Position numbers and translations under genes: made by a program. A DNA stretch of 8,380 nt from contig URSI01000042.1 in the NCBI GenBank assembly GCA_900550505.1, positions 1 to 8,380 of the forward strand, read 5' to 3'. Shown in pieces: positions 1-6,523 of the stretch. The notes beneath the pieces were generated by a model that was not told the origin of the DNA, made no database searches, and worked only from the letters and a program-made list of their open reading frames with translations. This DNA is from an uncultured Eubacteriales bacterium (GTDB lineage: Bacteria; Bacillota; Clostridia; Oscillospirales; CAG-382). Numbering within the stretch: position 1 is the first letter of the stretch; the number at the start of each line of letters is the position of its first letter.

Positions 1-451
1 TGCGCATAATGACGGGCAGTATCATTATCGACAGTGTGAGCGATCCGCCGAGCAACGAATATCCCAAGCCGAAAAATTTGACGAACATCAGCGATCCGAA
101 AAGCCCGTAAACTATCGAAGGGATCCCCGCAAGCGTCTCTGCGGTAAGCCTGACAAGCGCAACAAAGCGGTTCCCTCTCGGCGCGTATTCCACAAGATAT
201 ACAGCGGCGAATATCCCCGTCGGAACAGCAATTGCAAGCGCCAGCACGGTTATCACCAGGGTGTTCAGCAGAGCGGGTATGAGCGAGCAGTTCTCAGAGT
301 TGTATACCGGTTCAAACAATTCTGCGTTGATATGCGGTATTCCCATGGCGAGTACATATATTACCATTCCTCCGAATACCGATGCCACCGCACCTACCGA
401 GATATACATGAACGAGCGCCTCAGGACAGAAGAAATACGCAAAACTCTCAT
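1..451 (-). CDS. pstA: Phosphate ABC transporter permease PstA (N-terminal part, cut by window edge)
   Basis: This is one of the two membrane subunits of the high-affinity phosphate importer PstSCAB; it pairs with PstC in the cytoplasmic membrane. 150 codons are visible, beginning MRVLRISSVLRR; the C-terminal half lies outside the window. Hydrophobic segments fall at about residues 15-37, 58-88 and 100-130, with another starting near 137. The sequence LAGIPSIVYGLFG (residues 108-119) is the conserved Pst permease segment and is nearly repeated in the neighbouring PstC (LAGIPSVVYGFFG). The ATG overlaps the pstC stop codon by 4 bases (ATGA), which indicates translational coupling, and an AGGAG sits 9 bases upstream inside the end of pstC. 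Identity as a Pst permease is firm; PstA rather than PstC follows from its order after pstC. Confidence 0.93.
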   Translation of the reverse strand, partial: MRVLRISSVLRRSFMYISVGAVASVFGGMVIYVLAMGIPHINAELFEPVYNSENCSLIPALLNTLVITVLALAIAVPTGIFAAVYLVEYAPRGNRFVALVRLTAETLAGIPSIVYGLFGSLMFVKFFGLGYSLLGGSLTLSIMILPVIMR

Positions 452-1302
452 TTCAAAGCTCTCCTTTTCAAAAAGGAAAACAGGAGATTTATCAGCATAA
501 TAAAGACGAAAAGCACGACCCCCGTGGCGATCAGCGCCTCCCGGTGCAGGTCTGCCGCTTCACCCATTTCGACCACTATATTCGTAGTCAGCGTCCTGAC
601 GCCCTTTACAATTGATTCCGGAATCACGGGCTGGTTACCGGCCACCATATAAACAGCCATGGTCTCACCCACCGCACGTCCCATTCCGAGAACTACCGAT
701 GACAATATGCCGCTGCCTGCTGCCGGAACGACGACGGAAAATACGCTGCGTTCCCTCGTCGCGCCCAAGGCAAGACTGCCCTCGTAGTAAGATTCCGGAA
801 CAGCTCTTACTGAGGTCTCGGAGACGCTGATAACCGTGGGAAGTATCATCATACCAAGCACGATACCTGCCGCAAGTATAGATTTGCCCGAGCCTCCGAA
901 TGCGCTCCGAACCGCCGGAACTATCACCATGAGTCCGAAAAACCCGTATACCACCGACGGTATCCCCGCCAGCAGATCCACCGCAGGCTTGAAAAAACGG
1001 TACAGAACGGGAGGACAGAACCGCGCCATATATACAGCACACATTATTCCCGACGGCACGCCTATCACAAGCGCCACCGCAGTGACGTAAATGCTGCCGA
1101 GTATCATCGGAAATATCCCGTATATGTTATCGTCCGGTCTCCATGTGGTGCCGGAAAGAAAATCCCATGTCCCTATCTTGACCATACCGGGTATACCGTT
1201 GAAAAAAAGAAAGACGCATATCAGTACCACGGCGGCTACCGACACGAACGCCGCCGCGAAGAACACGGCTCTCATCAAAGTTTCTCTTACCGCTGTTTTC
1301 AT
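448..1302 (-). CDS. pstC: Phosphate ABC transporter permease PstC
   Basis: This is the partner membrane subunit of PstA in the PstSCAB phosphate importer. From the chosen start (MKTAVRETLM) the protein has 284 residues, normal for PstC, with six predicted membrane segments at about 11-35, 62-90, 103-133, 143-163, 198-222 and 256-277. The cytoplasmic EAA-type loop that contacts the ATPase is at EGSLALGATRERS (174-186), followed by the family motif GRAVGETMAVYMVAGN. The frame stays open up to 1404, but the extra 34 residues are polar, unlike PstC, and come from the hairpin-bearing spacer, so I place the start at 1302. A GGAG lies 11 bases upstream; an in-frame GTG at 1314 is possible but has no well-placed ribosome site. 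Second gene of pstS-pstC-pstA; the stop overlaps pstA. Confidence 0.94.
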   Translation of the reverse strand: MKTAVRETLMRAVFFAAAFVSVAAVVLICVFLFFNGIPGMVKIGTWDFLSGTTWRPDDNIYGIFPMILGSIYVTAVALVIGVPSGIMCAVYMARFCPPVLYRFFKPAVDLLAGIPSVVYGFFGLMVIVPAVRSAFGGSGKSILAAGIVLGMMILPTVISVSETSVRAVPESYYEGSLALGATRERSVFSVVVPAAGSGILSSVVLGMGRAVGETMAVYMVAGNQPVIPESIVKGVRTLTTNIVVEMGEAADLHREALIATGVVLFVFIMLINLLFSFLKRRALK

Positions 1303-1333
1303 CCGTTTTTTCACTCCAAGCCGCGGCAGGAGA

Positions 1334-1377
1334 CCGCAAACGACGTGTGCGGAGGGATGCACACGGAAAGTTTGCGG
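1334..1377 (-). other. Two-part stem-loop between pstS and pstC
   Basis: The outer arms CCGCAAAC (1334-1341) and GTTTGCGG (1370-1377) pair over 8 bp. The inner arms GTGTGC (1345-1350) and GCACAC (1359-1364) pair over 6 bp, separated from the outer stem by a 3x5-base internal loop and closed by an 8-base loop. No T-run follows on the minus strand, so it is not a classical terminator. A smaller hairpin (TGCCG-AAA-CGGCA, 1385-1397) lies closer to pstS. Stem-loops after the binding-protein gene in ABC importer operons often stabilise or partly terminate the transcript, giving more binding protein than permease; that role is inferred here. Confidence 0.55.
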
Positions 1378-1460
1378 CCCATACTGCCGAAACGGCAAAA
1401 TCAAAGCATCAAATTAAACCCGTCGTTTTTCTCATACCGTCATTTCGGGCAGACGGGAAC

Positions 1461-2303
1461 TCAGCCGATAATATCCGACCACTTTTCGACGCCGCCCTCA
1501 TAGATCTTTTTGACCTGTTCCGAAGTAAGCCCCGTAACGGTGTTCTCAAGGTTTACTATAACAGCTATGCCGTCTATTGCTATAACGGTGGGTACTGCGC
1601 CTGACGTCTTTTCGCTGTCCTTCAGCTCGCGTGACGCCATCCCTATGTCGCTGACGCCTTCTATAACATCACTTATACCGGTGGATGAATCCGTCATATT
1701 GATTACGATATCGGCATTTTCGTTGATCTTTTCATACGCTTCCTTAAGCTTTTCCATAACGGGCGTCACAGAGCTCGAGCCGGATATCTTTACCGTCCCC
1801 GAAACTTTGGTGCCGGCATACGGTTTCGGATCGTCCACGGAAGGGATATAATTTTCGTCCTCGATTATTTGCTGTCCCTCGGTGGAAAGAATAAAGTCGA
1901 TAAAGTCTTTGACGACACCGTCCGCCTCACCCTTTGTGGCAATGTTGAACGGACGCGACACCTTGTACGATCCGTTTTTCACATTCTCCACCGTAGCCTT
2001 CGCGCCGTCAATTTCAAGCGCTTTTACCGTGGTGTTGAGAGAGCCAAGAGATATATAGCCGATAGCGGAAACATCTCCCTGCACGCTGGTGAGCACTGCG
2101 CCCGTACTGGGTATGATATCTGCGCTGTCCGCCGTCCTCTCTATCCCGAACAACTCCTCAAAGGCACCGCGAGTGCCCGAACCCTCTTCTCTTGAAATAA
2201 CGGTGACGGAGCTGTCCGCCGAAAAACCATCCGAACATCCTGCAAATATAAGCGCTGTCGCAAGCATCAAGGCTATCACGACCGGATTTCTCATCCTTCT
2301 CAT
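1461..2303 (-). CDS. pstS: Phosphate-binding lipoprotein PstS, apparently circularly permuted
   Basis: This is the extracellular phosphate receptor that feeds PstCAB. It has 280 residues. A lipoprotein signal (MRRMRNPVVI..ALIFAGC) predicts lipidation at Cys23, with Phe rather than Leu at -3 of the lipobox. The ligand motifs are all present but in swapped order: SREEGSGTR (37-45), GYISLGSL (82-89) and FIDFILSTEGQ (134-144) come first. They are followed by SGSSSVTPV (174-182), DSSTGIS (205-211), DIGMASR (219-225), IAIDGIAVIVN (241-251) and LTSEQVKKIYEG..WSDIIG (259-280). In ordinary PstS the SGSSS/DIGMASR half is N-terminal and the SGTR half C-terminal. The protein ends exactly at WSDIIG, where the usual protein would continue into the SREEGSGTR segment. 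AGGAG lies 9 bases before the ATG. First gene of the operon. Confidence 0.93.
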   Translation of the reverse strand: MRRMRNPVVIALMLATALIFAGCSDGFSADSSVTVISREEGSGTRGAFEELFGIERTADSADIIPSTGAVLTSVQGDVSAIGYISLGSLNTTVKALEIDGAKATVENVKNGSYKVSRPFNIATKGEADGVVKDFIDFILSTEGQQIIEDENYIPSVDDPKPYAGTKVSGTVKISGSSSVTPVMEKLKEAYEKINENADIVINMTDSSTGISDVIEGVSDIGMASRELKDSEKTSGAVPTVIAIDGIAVIVNLENTVTGLTSEQVKKIYEGGVEKWSDIIG

Positions 2304-2372
2304 TTTTTCATTCTCCTCTTTCGTTTATGTTTACAGTTTAGGCACGCGGTGTAAAATGAAAAAGCCCGCAAA

Positions 2373-2389
2373 TGTTAAATGCGTGTAAA
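2373..2389 (-). promoter_or_regulatory. Candidate Pho box upstream of pstS
   Basis: Reading the minus strand, TTTACA (2389-2384) is followed after 5 bases by TTAACA (2378-2373), an 11-base direct repeat. This matches the TT(A/T)ACA repeat pattern bound by PhoP in Bacillus under phosphate starvation. A third TTTACA occurs at 2355-2350, 23 bases further on. The position, about 70-85 bases before the pstS start, suits an activator site. I could not place a convincing -10 box, and A/T-rich sequence can give such repeats by chance. Confidence 0.45.
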
Positions 2390-2406
2390 ATTTAAAAATC
2401 AAACGG

Positions 2407-2435
2407 TTGTTTCCGGGAACGATATGTGATATAAT
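2407..2435 (+). promoter_or_regulatory. Sigma-A type promoter of the MATE gene
   Basis: TTGTTT (2407-2412), a 17-base spacer and a perfect TATAAT (2430-2435) preceded by TG one base upstream (extended -10). Transcription would start near 2442, leaving a leader of about 40 bases before the ATG at 2482. The promoter lies back to back with the candidate pstS control region. Confidence 0.75.
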
Positions 2436-2453
2436 CCGATGCTGTGAAAGGGC

Positions 2454-2472
2454 TCGTGCCTGAACCGCACGA
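2454..2472 (+). other. Small hairpin in the MATE leader
   Basis: TCGTGC (2454-2459) pairs with GCACGA (2467-2472) across a 7-base loop. It ends 9 bases before the ATG, where a Shine-Dalgarno sequence would be expected but none is seen. It could modulate translation, but a 6-bp stem may also be chance. Confidence 0.25.
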
Positions 2473-2481
2473 TATAAGTTG

Positions 2482-3834
2482 ATGAGAACAAGAGACGAAC
2501 AATTCAAGATGATGACGACAGATCCTGTCTGTCCGCTGATAGTCAGGCTGGCCGTACCGACTATCATTTCCATGCTGATAACGGCCGTGTATAATACTGC
2601 CGACACATATTTTGTTTCACAGTTAAACAAAAGCGCATCGGGCGCTGTGGGCATAGTCATGCCGTTGATGGCCCTGATACAGGCTGTCGGTTTTACGTTG
2701 GGTATGGGAGCAGGAAGCAATATCTCAAGACTGCTCGGAGAAAAACAAAATGAAAAGGCCTGTGAATACGGCTCAAAGGCACTTTTTGCCGCGATTGCCT
2801 TGGGCGCTGTTATCACAGGCGTGTGCTTTATCTTTTTCGAAGACCTTCTTCTGCTGCTGGGCTCCACTGATACAATACTTCCGTTTGCCCGTGATTATGC
2901 TTTTTACATCCTGTGCGCGGCTCCGCTATTTACTGCACTTTTTGTGCTGAACAATATACTGCGCGGCGAGGGCAAAGCCTTTTTTTCAATGATGGGTGTT
3001 GCCGCCGGCGGGCTTCTGAATATCATAATAGACCCTATATTTATCAATAATCTGTCACTCGGCATAGCGGGCGCTGCGATAGCTACCGCCATAAGTCAGC
3101 TTGTCAGCGTTGTAATCCTGCTCGTACCGTTCATATTCAAAAAGACGATCATAAGGCTTTCATTTTCCAAGCTTTTCAGAAATACCGGTGTCTATCTGCA
3201 GATACTTAGGATAGGTCTCCCATCTCTGCTGCGTCAGGGGCTGGCAAGTCTTGCGACGATACTGCTGAACAACAGTGCTGCCAATATCAGCGACGCCGCC
3301 GTCTCGGCAATGACCATAGTAACGAAGGTATCTATGATGATAAATTCGGCATTTATAGGGTTTGGTCAGGGCTTTCAGCCCGTCGTCGGCTACAATCACG
3401 GTGCGGGACTGCACGGCAGGGTGCGGCGCGCGTTTATGTTTACGTTAGCAGTAGGGACAGGATTGCTGACCGTTCTCGGAATCGCTACCTGGATTTTTGC
3501 GGAGCGGATAATGAACGCCTTTATTGACGATTCGGAAGTCGTCAAGATAGGTATCGCCGCATTGCGCGCCCAATGTATAGCCACACCGTTTATGGCGCCC
3601 GGTATCGTAACCAACATGGTACTGCAGTCTGTGGGAAAAGCTTTCGGGGCGTCTGTGCTGTCATCCGCACGTCAGGGTTTGTTCTTCATCCCGCTTATAC
3701 TGACACTTCCTCATTTTTTCGGAACACAGGGGCTCATATGGTCACAGCCCGTGGCGGATCTGCTGACACTGGTCGCCGCAATACCTTTTGGTGTGATCTT
3801 TTTGAAAAATCTGAAAAAGGCAGCCTCACAGTAA
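2482..3834 (+). CDS. MATE-family multidrug/metabolite efflux transporter
   Basis: This is a cytoplasmic-membrane antiporter of the MATE (MatE) family, which exports cationic drugs or metabolites using a Na+ or H+ gradient; its substrate cannot be read from the sequence. It has 450 residues, the usual MATE length, in two similar halves of six membrane segments. The N-terminus has the family pattern MTTDPVCPLIVRLAVPTIIS, followed by NTADTYFVSQL with the conserved Asp41, and GFTLGMGAGSNISRLLGE near residues 70-87. The second half carries GLPSLLRQGLASLATILLN and IGFGQGFQPVVGYNHGA. The reading frame also has a TTG directly before the ATG; I chose the ATG. No clear ribosome site is present for either, nor for the later ATGs at 2509 and 2512, so the start is less certain than the identity. 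Stands alone in its transcript. Confidence 0.93.
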   Translation: MRTRDEQFKMMTTDPVCPLIVRLAVPTIISMLITAVYNTADTYFVSQLNKSASGAVGIVMPLMALIQAVGFTLGMGAGSNISRLLGEKQNEKACEYGSKALFAAIALGAVITGVCFIFFEDLLLLLGSTDTILPFARDYAFYILCAAPLFTALFVLNNILRGEGKAFFSMMGVAAGGLLNIIIDPIFINNLSLGIAGAAIATAISQLVSVVILLVPFIFKKTIIRLSFSKLFRNTGVYLQILRIGLPSLLRQGLASLATILLNNSAANISDAAVSAMTIVTKVSMMINSAFIGFGQGFQPVVGYNHGAGLHGRVRRAFMFTLAVGTGLLTVLGIATWIFAERIMNAFIDDSEVVKIGIAALRAQCIATPFMAPGIVTNMVLQSVGKAFGASVLSSARQGLFFIPLILTLPHFFGTQGLIWSQPVADLLTLVAAIPFGVIFLKNLKKAASQ

Positions 3835-3842
3835 CGGCTGCC
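3819..3842 (+). other. Hairpin overlapping the MATE stop codon
   Basis: GGCAGCC (3819-3825) and GGCTGCC (3836-3842) form a perfect 7-bp stem with a 10-base loop containing the TAA stop. It is not followed by a T-run, so alone it is a poor terminator. It may act as a 3'-end block ahead of the stronger hairpin about 20 bases downstream. Confidence 0.4.
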
Positions 3843-3862
3843 TGTCATGTCTGCCAAAATAT

Positions 3863-3897
3863 ACTGCCGCAGGAGATAATGAACTCTCTGCGGCAGT
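3863..3897. terminator. Probable bidirectional terminator between MATE gene and spoIVB
   Basis: ACTGCCGCAG (3863-3872) pairs perfectly with CTGCGGCAGT (3888-3897), and three more pairs (AGA/TCT) follow after a one-base bulge. T-rich sequence follows on both strands: TATATTTCATTT after it on the plus strand and ATATTTT on the minus strand. It sits in the convergent gap between the two stop codons, so it could end both transcripts. Confidence 0.65.
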
Positions 3898-3961
3898 TAT
3901 ATTTCATTTCACAGCTCCGAGATTCCCCAATGAGAACAACAGCGAGCCCTCGATCAGAAAG

Positions 3962-5152
3962 CTATGCCGCAGATAAATTTTCCGAGAACGACGGGCTGTA
4001 CGTCTGTGCAAGCATGTTCTCTATCGCGATGCCGTAACCTCTTTCCGGATCGCTTACCAGCACATGAGTCACGGCACCGATGAGCTTGCCGTCCTGAATA
4101 ACGGGGCTGCCGCTCATACCCTGTACTATACCGCCGGAAATCCCGAGCAGTTCCTTATCGGTAACTTTTATGCTGAAATTTTTTCCCTCTTCATCATCCG
4201 GTCTCACAGCGGTTATATCTATCTCATAGATCTGCGGTCCCTTTGAACTGTCTACTGTCGTTCTGATATACGCCTTTCCTGTGTGGACCTGATCTGCCAA
4301 AGCTATCGGCATTGCCTCGGAGGGATCATAGCCGCCTGTAAGCGTACCGAATACACCATGTTCGGTATTCGCGACAAGCATGCCTTTGCGCACAGCAGAG
4401 AATCTGCCGCGCAGCTCACCGGGGGCATTTGCGCGTCCCTTTACAACGTCATATACCTCCACGTCGACAACGGCGGCATTACCGAGAGGCATTAAAATGC
4501 CCGTGTCGGAATCGTTTACCCCGTGTCCAAGTCCGCCGAATGCACCCGTCTCGGGATCGATATAAGTTACGGTTCCGAGCCCGGCCGTTGAATCACGCAC
4601 CCACAGCCCGATACGATATGCACCGTCCTCGCTGCTCAGTACGGGTGACACACTGAGACTCAGCGTATCTGCACCACGGACGACGGTAAGCTCGAGCGAT
4701 TTTGCGCCGTTTTCCGAAACTGCTTTTATAAACTCCTCACTGCTCGATACTTTGGTTCCGTTTACATGGGTGATTATATCACCTTTTTTGATACCCGCTT
4801 CGGAAGCCGGTGACTTGGCGCCTGACGCCGTGTTTACCGCAGAGATCCCCACGGCAACGAGACCCTCGGTAAAAAACTTGACCCCGAACGGCATTCCGCC
4901 CGGTATCAACTCCTGCCTTTCGAATACATCGACACGAACAGTGCCGAGTGTGAGTCCCAGCAGACTTACCTTCGCCGTGTCACCTCCGTCATAGCTCAGT
5001 ATACCGTATTCGCCTATCCTTTCATCAGCTTCGTCGGAAAATACGGATATGCTTTCCGGCACGGCTGCCGTGACCGCAACGGCAAAAGCCGCGATCATCA
5101 TCAATGATGCGGCAAGCATAACCGATAAACCCGACCTTATTGCCTTTCTCAC
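3962..5152 (-). CDS. spoIVB: SpoIVB serine peptidase (sporulation stage IV)
   Basis: SpoIVB is secreted by the forespore into the space between the two spore membranes, where it starts the signal that activates pro-sigma-K processing in the mother cell. The protein has 396 residues: an N-terminal membrane anchor/signal (about 8-30), a PDZ domain (about 95-170, with SPASEAGIKKGDIITHVNG), then the S55 peptidase domain. The expected catalytic residues are present: His210 in GGLGHGVND, Asp332 in TDKELLG and Ser347 in GMSGSPV. The Asp-Ser spacing of 15 equals that of B. subtilis (Asp363, Ser378), so the enzyme looks intact. The start is GTG with GAGGT 9 bases upstream; an overlapping ATG two bases earlier runs straight into TGA. 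spo0A, its usual neighbour, is not downstream; the MATE gene is, convergently. No clear sigma-F or sigma-G promoter could be assigned. Confidence 0.95.
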   Translation of the reverse strand: MRKAIRSGLSVMLAASLMMIAAFAVAVTAAVPESISVFSDEADERIGEYGILSYDGGDTAKVSLLGLTLGTVRVDVFERQELIPGGMPFGVKFFTEGLVAVGISAVNTASGAKSPASEAGIKKGDIITHVNGTKVSSSEEFIKAVSENGAKSLELTVVRGADTLSLSVSPVLSSEDGAYRIGLWVRDSTAGLGTVTYIDPETGAFGGLGHGVNDSDTGILMPLGNAAVVDVEVYDVVKGRANAPGELRGRFSAVRKGMLVANTEHGVFGTLTGGYDPSEAMPIALADQVHTGKAYIRTTVDSSKGPQIYEIDITAVRPDDEEGKNFSIKVTDKELLGISGGIVQGMSGSPVIQDGKLIGAVTHVLVSDPERGYGIAIENMLAQTYSPSFSENLSAA

Positions 5153-5180
5153 ATTCTTGTGACCTCGCCTTTCATTTGAT

Positions 5181-5260
5181 GCCGAAAAAATTTTTCGGCT
5201 CCCGATTATCTTGCTCGTGGCAATATGATTTCATACGAGGCAAATACTTGAACATTTCAA
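5181..5260. repeat. Cluster of three inverted repeats in the divergent spacer
   Basis: First, GCCGAAAAA/TTTTTCGGC (5181-5199) is a near-perfect palindrome in the spoIVB leader. Second, TTGCTCG (5211-5217) pairs with CGAGGCAA (5236-5243) with one bulge, enclosing a perfect TATGA-TT-TCATA (5224-5235). Third, TTGAA-CAT-TTCAA (5248-5260) lies about 50 bases upstream of the -35 of the downstream surface-protein gene. They could be operators or RNA leader structures for spoIVB and/or the surface-protein gene; nothing in the sequence decides which. Confidence 0.4.
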
Positions 5261-5310
5261 AACAAACGTTCGGTTAAAGTGCATATTTTTTTATGATTTG
5301 TTTTTTTATA

Positions 5311-5339
5311 TTGACTTTTTATTGTATACTGCATATAAT
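5311..5339 (+). promoter_or_regulatory. Sigma-A type promoter of first surface-protein gene
   Basis: TTGACT (5311-5316), exactly 17 bases of spacer, and a perfect TATAAT (5334-5339), preceded by A/T-rich sequence with T-runs that could act as an UP-like element. The predicted start near 5346 gives a leader of about 48 bases. The strength of this promoter and its AAGGAG ribosome site suggest high expression. Confidence 0.85.
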
Positions 5340-5393
5340 AATCTTCAGGTTGGCATGAAGTTAACGATAAAAGAAAGAAGGAGTATTAAACCA

Positions 5394-6368
5394 ATGAAAA
5401 AAGCGATTGTGGTTGTTCTTGCGGTTTTGATGTTCGCGGTGTGCCTCGTTCCGACCTCCGCGTTCGTCTACAACCCCGAGCTCAACGTTCCCAAGGCGAC
5501 GACCGCTCCCACGGTCGACGGCACGGTCGGTGACGATGAGTATACGTTCGTTATCGACTACAACAAGGATTGGTCCATATGGGGCATTACCGGTGAAGAA
5601 TACGTGGACGCCGCGGCGGACTACGATATCACATGCTACTTTGCATGGGACGACGACGCATTTTATTATGCAGTCACAGCCAAATCCCCTGTCGGCGGCA
5701 GGACTTACAACAACAAGGACTGGAGTACCACTGCACCGTTTATTTTCCAGCGTCTTTCGGTCATGACCGGAATGCTGTTCGACACGCCTGACAATGTTCT
5801 CTTCTATTCTGAAGATAACTGGACTTGGTCAGATTCTTATAATTCTTCGTGGACGCGTGAATGGACGATATCGATGGACGCCGACGGAACACAGCTTTCC
5901 ACCAACCATTTCGGCTCCGTCGTCTCGCATGCAGATTATGAGTTTAAAGTAGCGACGGTCGACGGTTACGAAGTATACGAGCAGAAAATTCCGTGGTCCG
6001 CCATTGACAGCGTTGTTGATGGTGTGGAGCACAACGTAGATCACACCGTTGGCGGAAAAGTCGGTATCGGTGCCACTATCGTCGTCAAGGAGCAGGTTCC
6101 TGGCGTCAGCGATCCCTATGCTACTACTGAGGGTGTTGAAGTAGGCTTTGGCGGCAAGCTTGGCGGTGCCAGCAAATTCCAGGCTTATGCCGAAGTAGTC
6201 CTTGCCGAGGCAGGCGAGCAGGTCGTTTACACGGTTAAGGAAGACTCCGGTGACGAAAGCACCGGAACCGAGACCCCGGACACTGGCGACAGCTTCGCAT
6301 TCTTTGCCATCTTTGGTGTAGTCGCTCTTGCAGCAGCTGTCGTGGTCGTTAAAAAAGCAAGAAGGTAA
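5394..6368 (+). CDS. Secreted CBM9/DOMON-like surface protein with C-terminal anchor (paralog 1)
   Basis: A 324-residue exported protein. A Sec signal peptide (MKKAIVVVLAVLMFAVCL) should be cleaved after TSA (21-23). Residues about 33-275 resemble a family 9 carbohydrate-binding or DOMON-like beta-sandwich: APTVDGTVGDDEY near the start, ITCYFAWDDDAFYYAVTAKSP (79-99) and REWTISM (155-161). An acidic linker (283-293) leads to TPDTGD (294-299), a hydrophobic segment (301-319) and the basic end KKARR, the layout of a sortase substrate with a variant LPXTG signal, or at least of a membrane anchor. No catalytic motif is seen; ligand binding, perhaps sugar, is inferred from fold resemblance only. 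The frame extends upstream to a TTG at 5298, but that would place the promoter inside the gene; ATG 5394 has AAGGAG 10 bases upstream. It has its own promoter and terminator, and a paralog follows at 6659. Confidence 0.88.
   Translation: MKKAIVVVLAVLMFAVCLVPTSAFVYNPELNVPKATTAPTVDGTVGDDEYTFVIDYNKDWSIWGITGEEYVDAAADYDITCYFAWDDDAFYYAVTAKSPVGGRTYNNKDWSTTAPFIFQRLSVMTGMLFDTPDNVLFYSEDNWTWSDSYNSSWTREWTISMDADGTQLSTNHFGSVVSHADYEFKVATVDGYEVYEQKIPWSAIDSVVDGVEHNVDHTVGGKVGIGATIVVKEQVPGVSDPYATTEGVEVGFGGKLGGASKFQAYAEVVLAEAGEQVVYTVKEDSGDESTGTETPDTGDSFAFFAIFGVVALAAAVVVVKKARR
6252..6368 (+). repeat. 3'-end repeat shared by the two surface-protein genes, copy 1
   Basis: These 117 bases, encoding DESTGTETPDTGDSFAFF onward to the stop, match 7439-7555 at 106 of 117 positions by hand count (77 of 81 over the last part). 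Ten of the eleven differences are silent; the only residue change is Ala to Ser. The match is gap-free and stops within about 5 bases after the stop codon. Confidence 0.85.
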
Positions 6369-6455
6369 GTTGACTTTATTTCAGTTGCCTGGTGTGTTTT
6401 TTGCAATAAGCAAATAAATCCACAAACGGCACTGTTTCAGCTTCGTAAATTGACT

Positions 6456-6488
6456 GGGCACGGTTGTTTGGCAGCCGTGTCCTTTTTT
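6456..6488 (+). terminator. Intrinsic terminator after paralog 1
   Basis: GGGCACGG (6456-6463) pairs with CCGTGTCC (6475-6482) over 8 bp with one G-U pair, extendable inward by a G-U and an A-U pair, and is followed directly by six T's. It lies 88 bases past the stop. The 87-base stretch between stop and stem (6369-6455) shows only a weak TTTGC-AATAA-GCAAA hairpin (6400-6414). Confidence 0.85.
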
Positions 6489-6523
6489 ATCTTTCCCTAC
6501 ATCGGCTGATTACAAACGCGATA

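Noticed and set aside
1303..1404. 34-residue N-terminal extension of pstC
   Set aside because: It has no ribosome site at 1404, no similarity to PstC N-termini, and its DNA is occupied by the intergenic hairpin.
1419..1457. CCCGTC/GACGGG pair after pstS as a terminator
   Set aside because: The loop is 27 bases and the stem only 6 bp; the following T-rich stretch is interrupted, and the operon evidently continues into pstC.
2331..2867. 178-codon open frame on the minus strand over the MATE start
   Set aside because: It lies antisense to a clear MATE gene, has low-complexity Ser/Ile/Ala composition typical of antisense frames, and crosses the pstS upstream region and the MATE promoter.
3573..4037. 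154-codon plus-strand frame across the MATE end and spoIVB end
   Set aside because: It overlaps two well-supported genes in other frames and runs through the convergent terminator.
5298..5393. N-terminal extension of paralog 1 from a TTG codon
   Set aside because: It would place the TTGACT/TATAAT promoter inside the gene and bury the signal peptide; ATG 5394 has a good ribosome site.
6370..6400. TTGACTTTATT right after paralog 1, identical to the start of the paralog 2 promoter
   Set aside because: No -10 hexamer occurs at 16-18 bases downstream, so it is not a promoter by itself.
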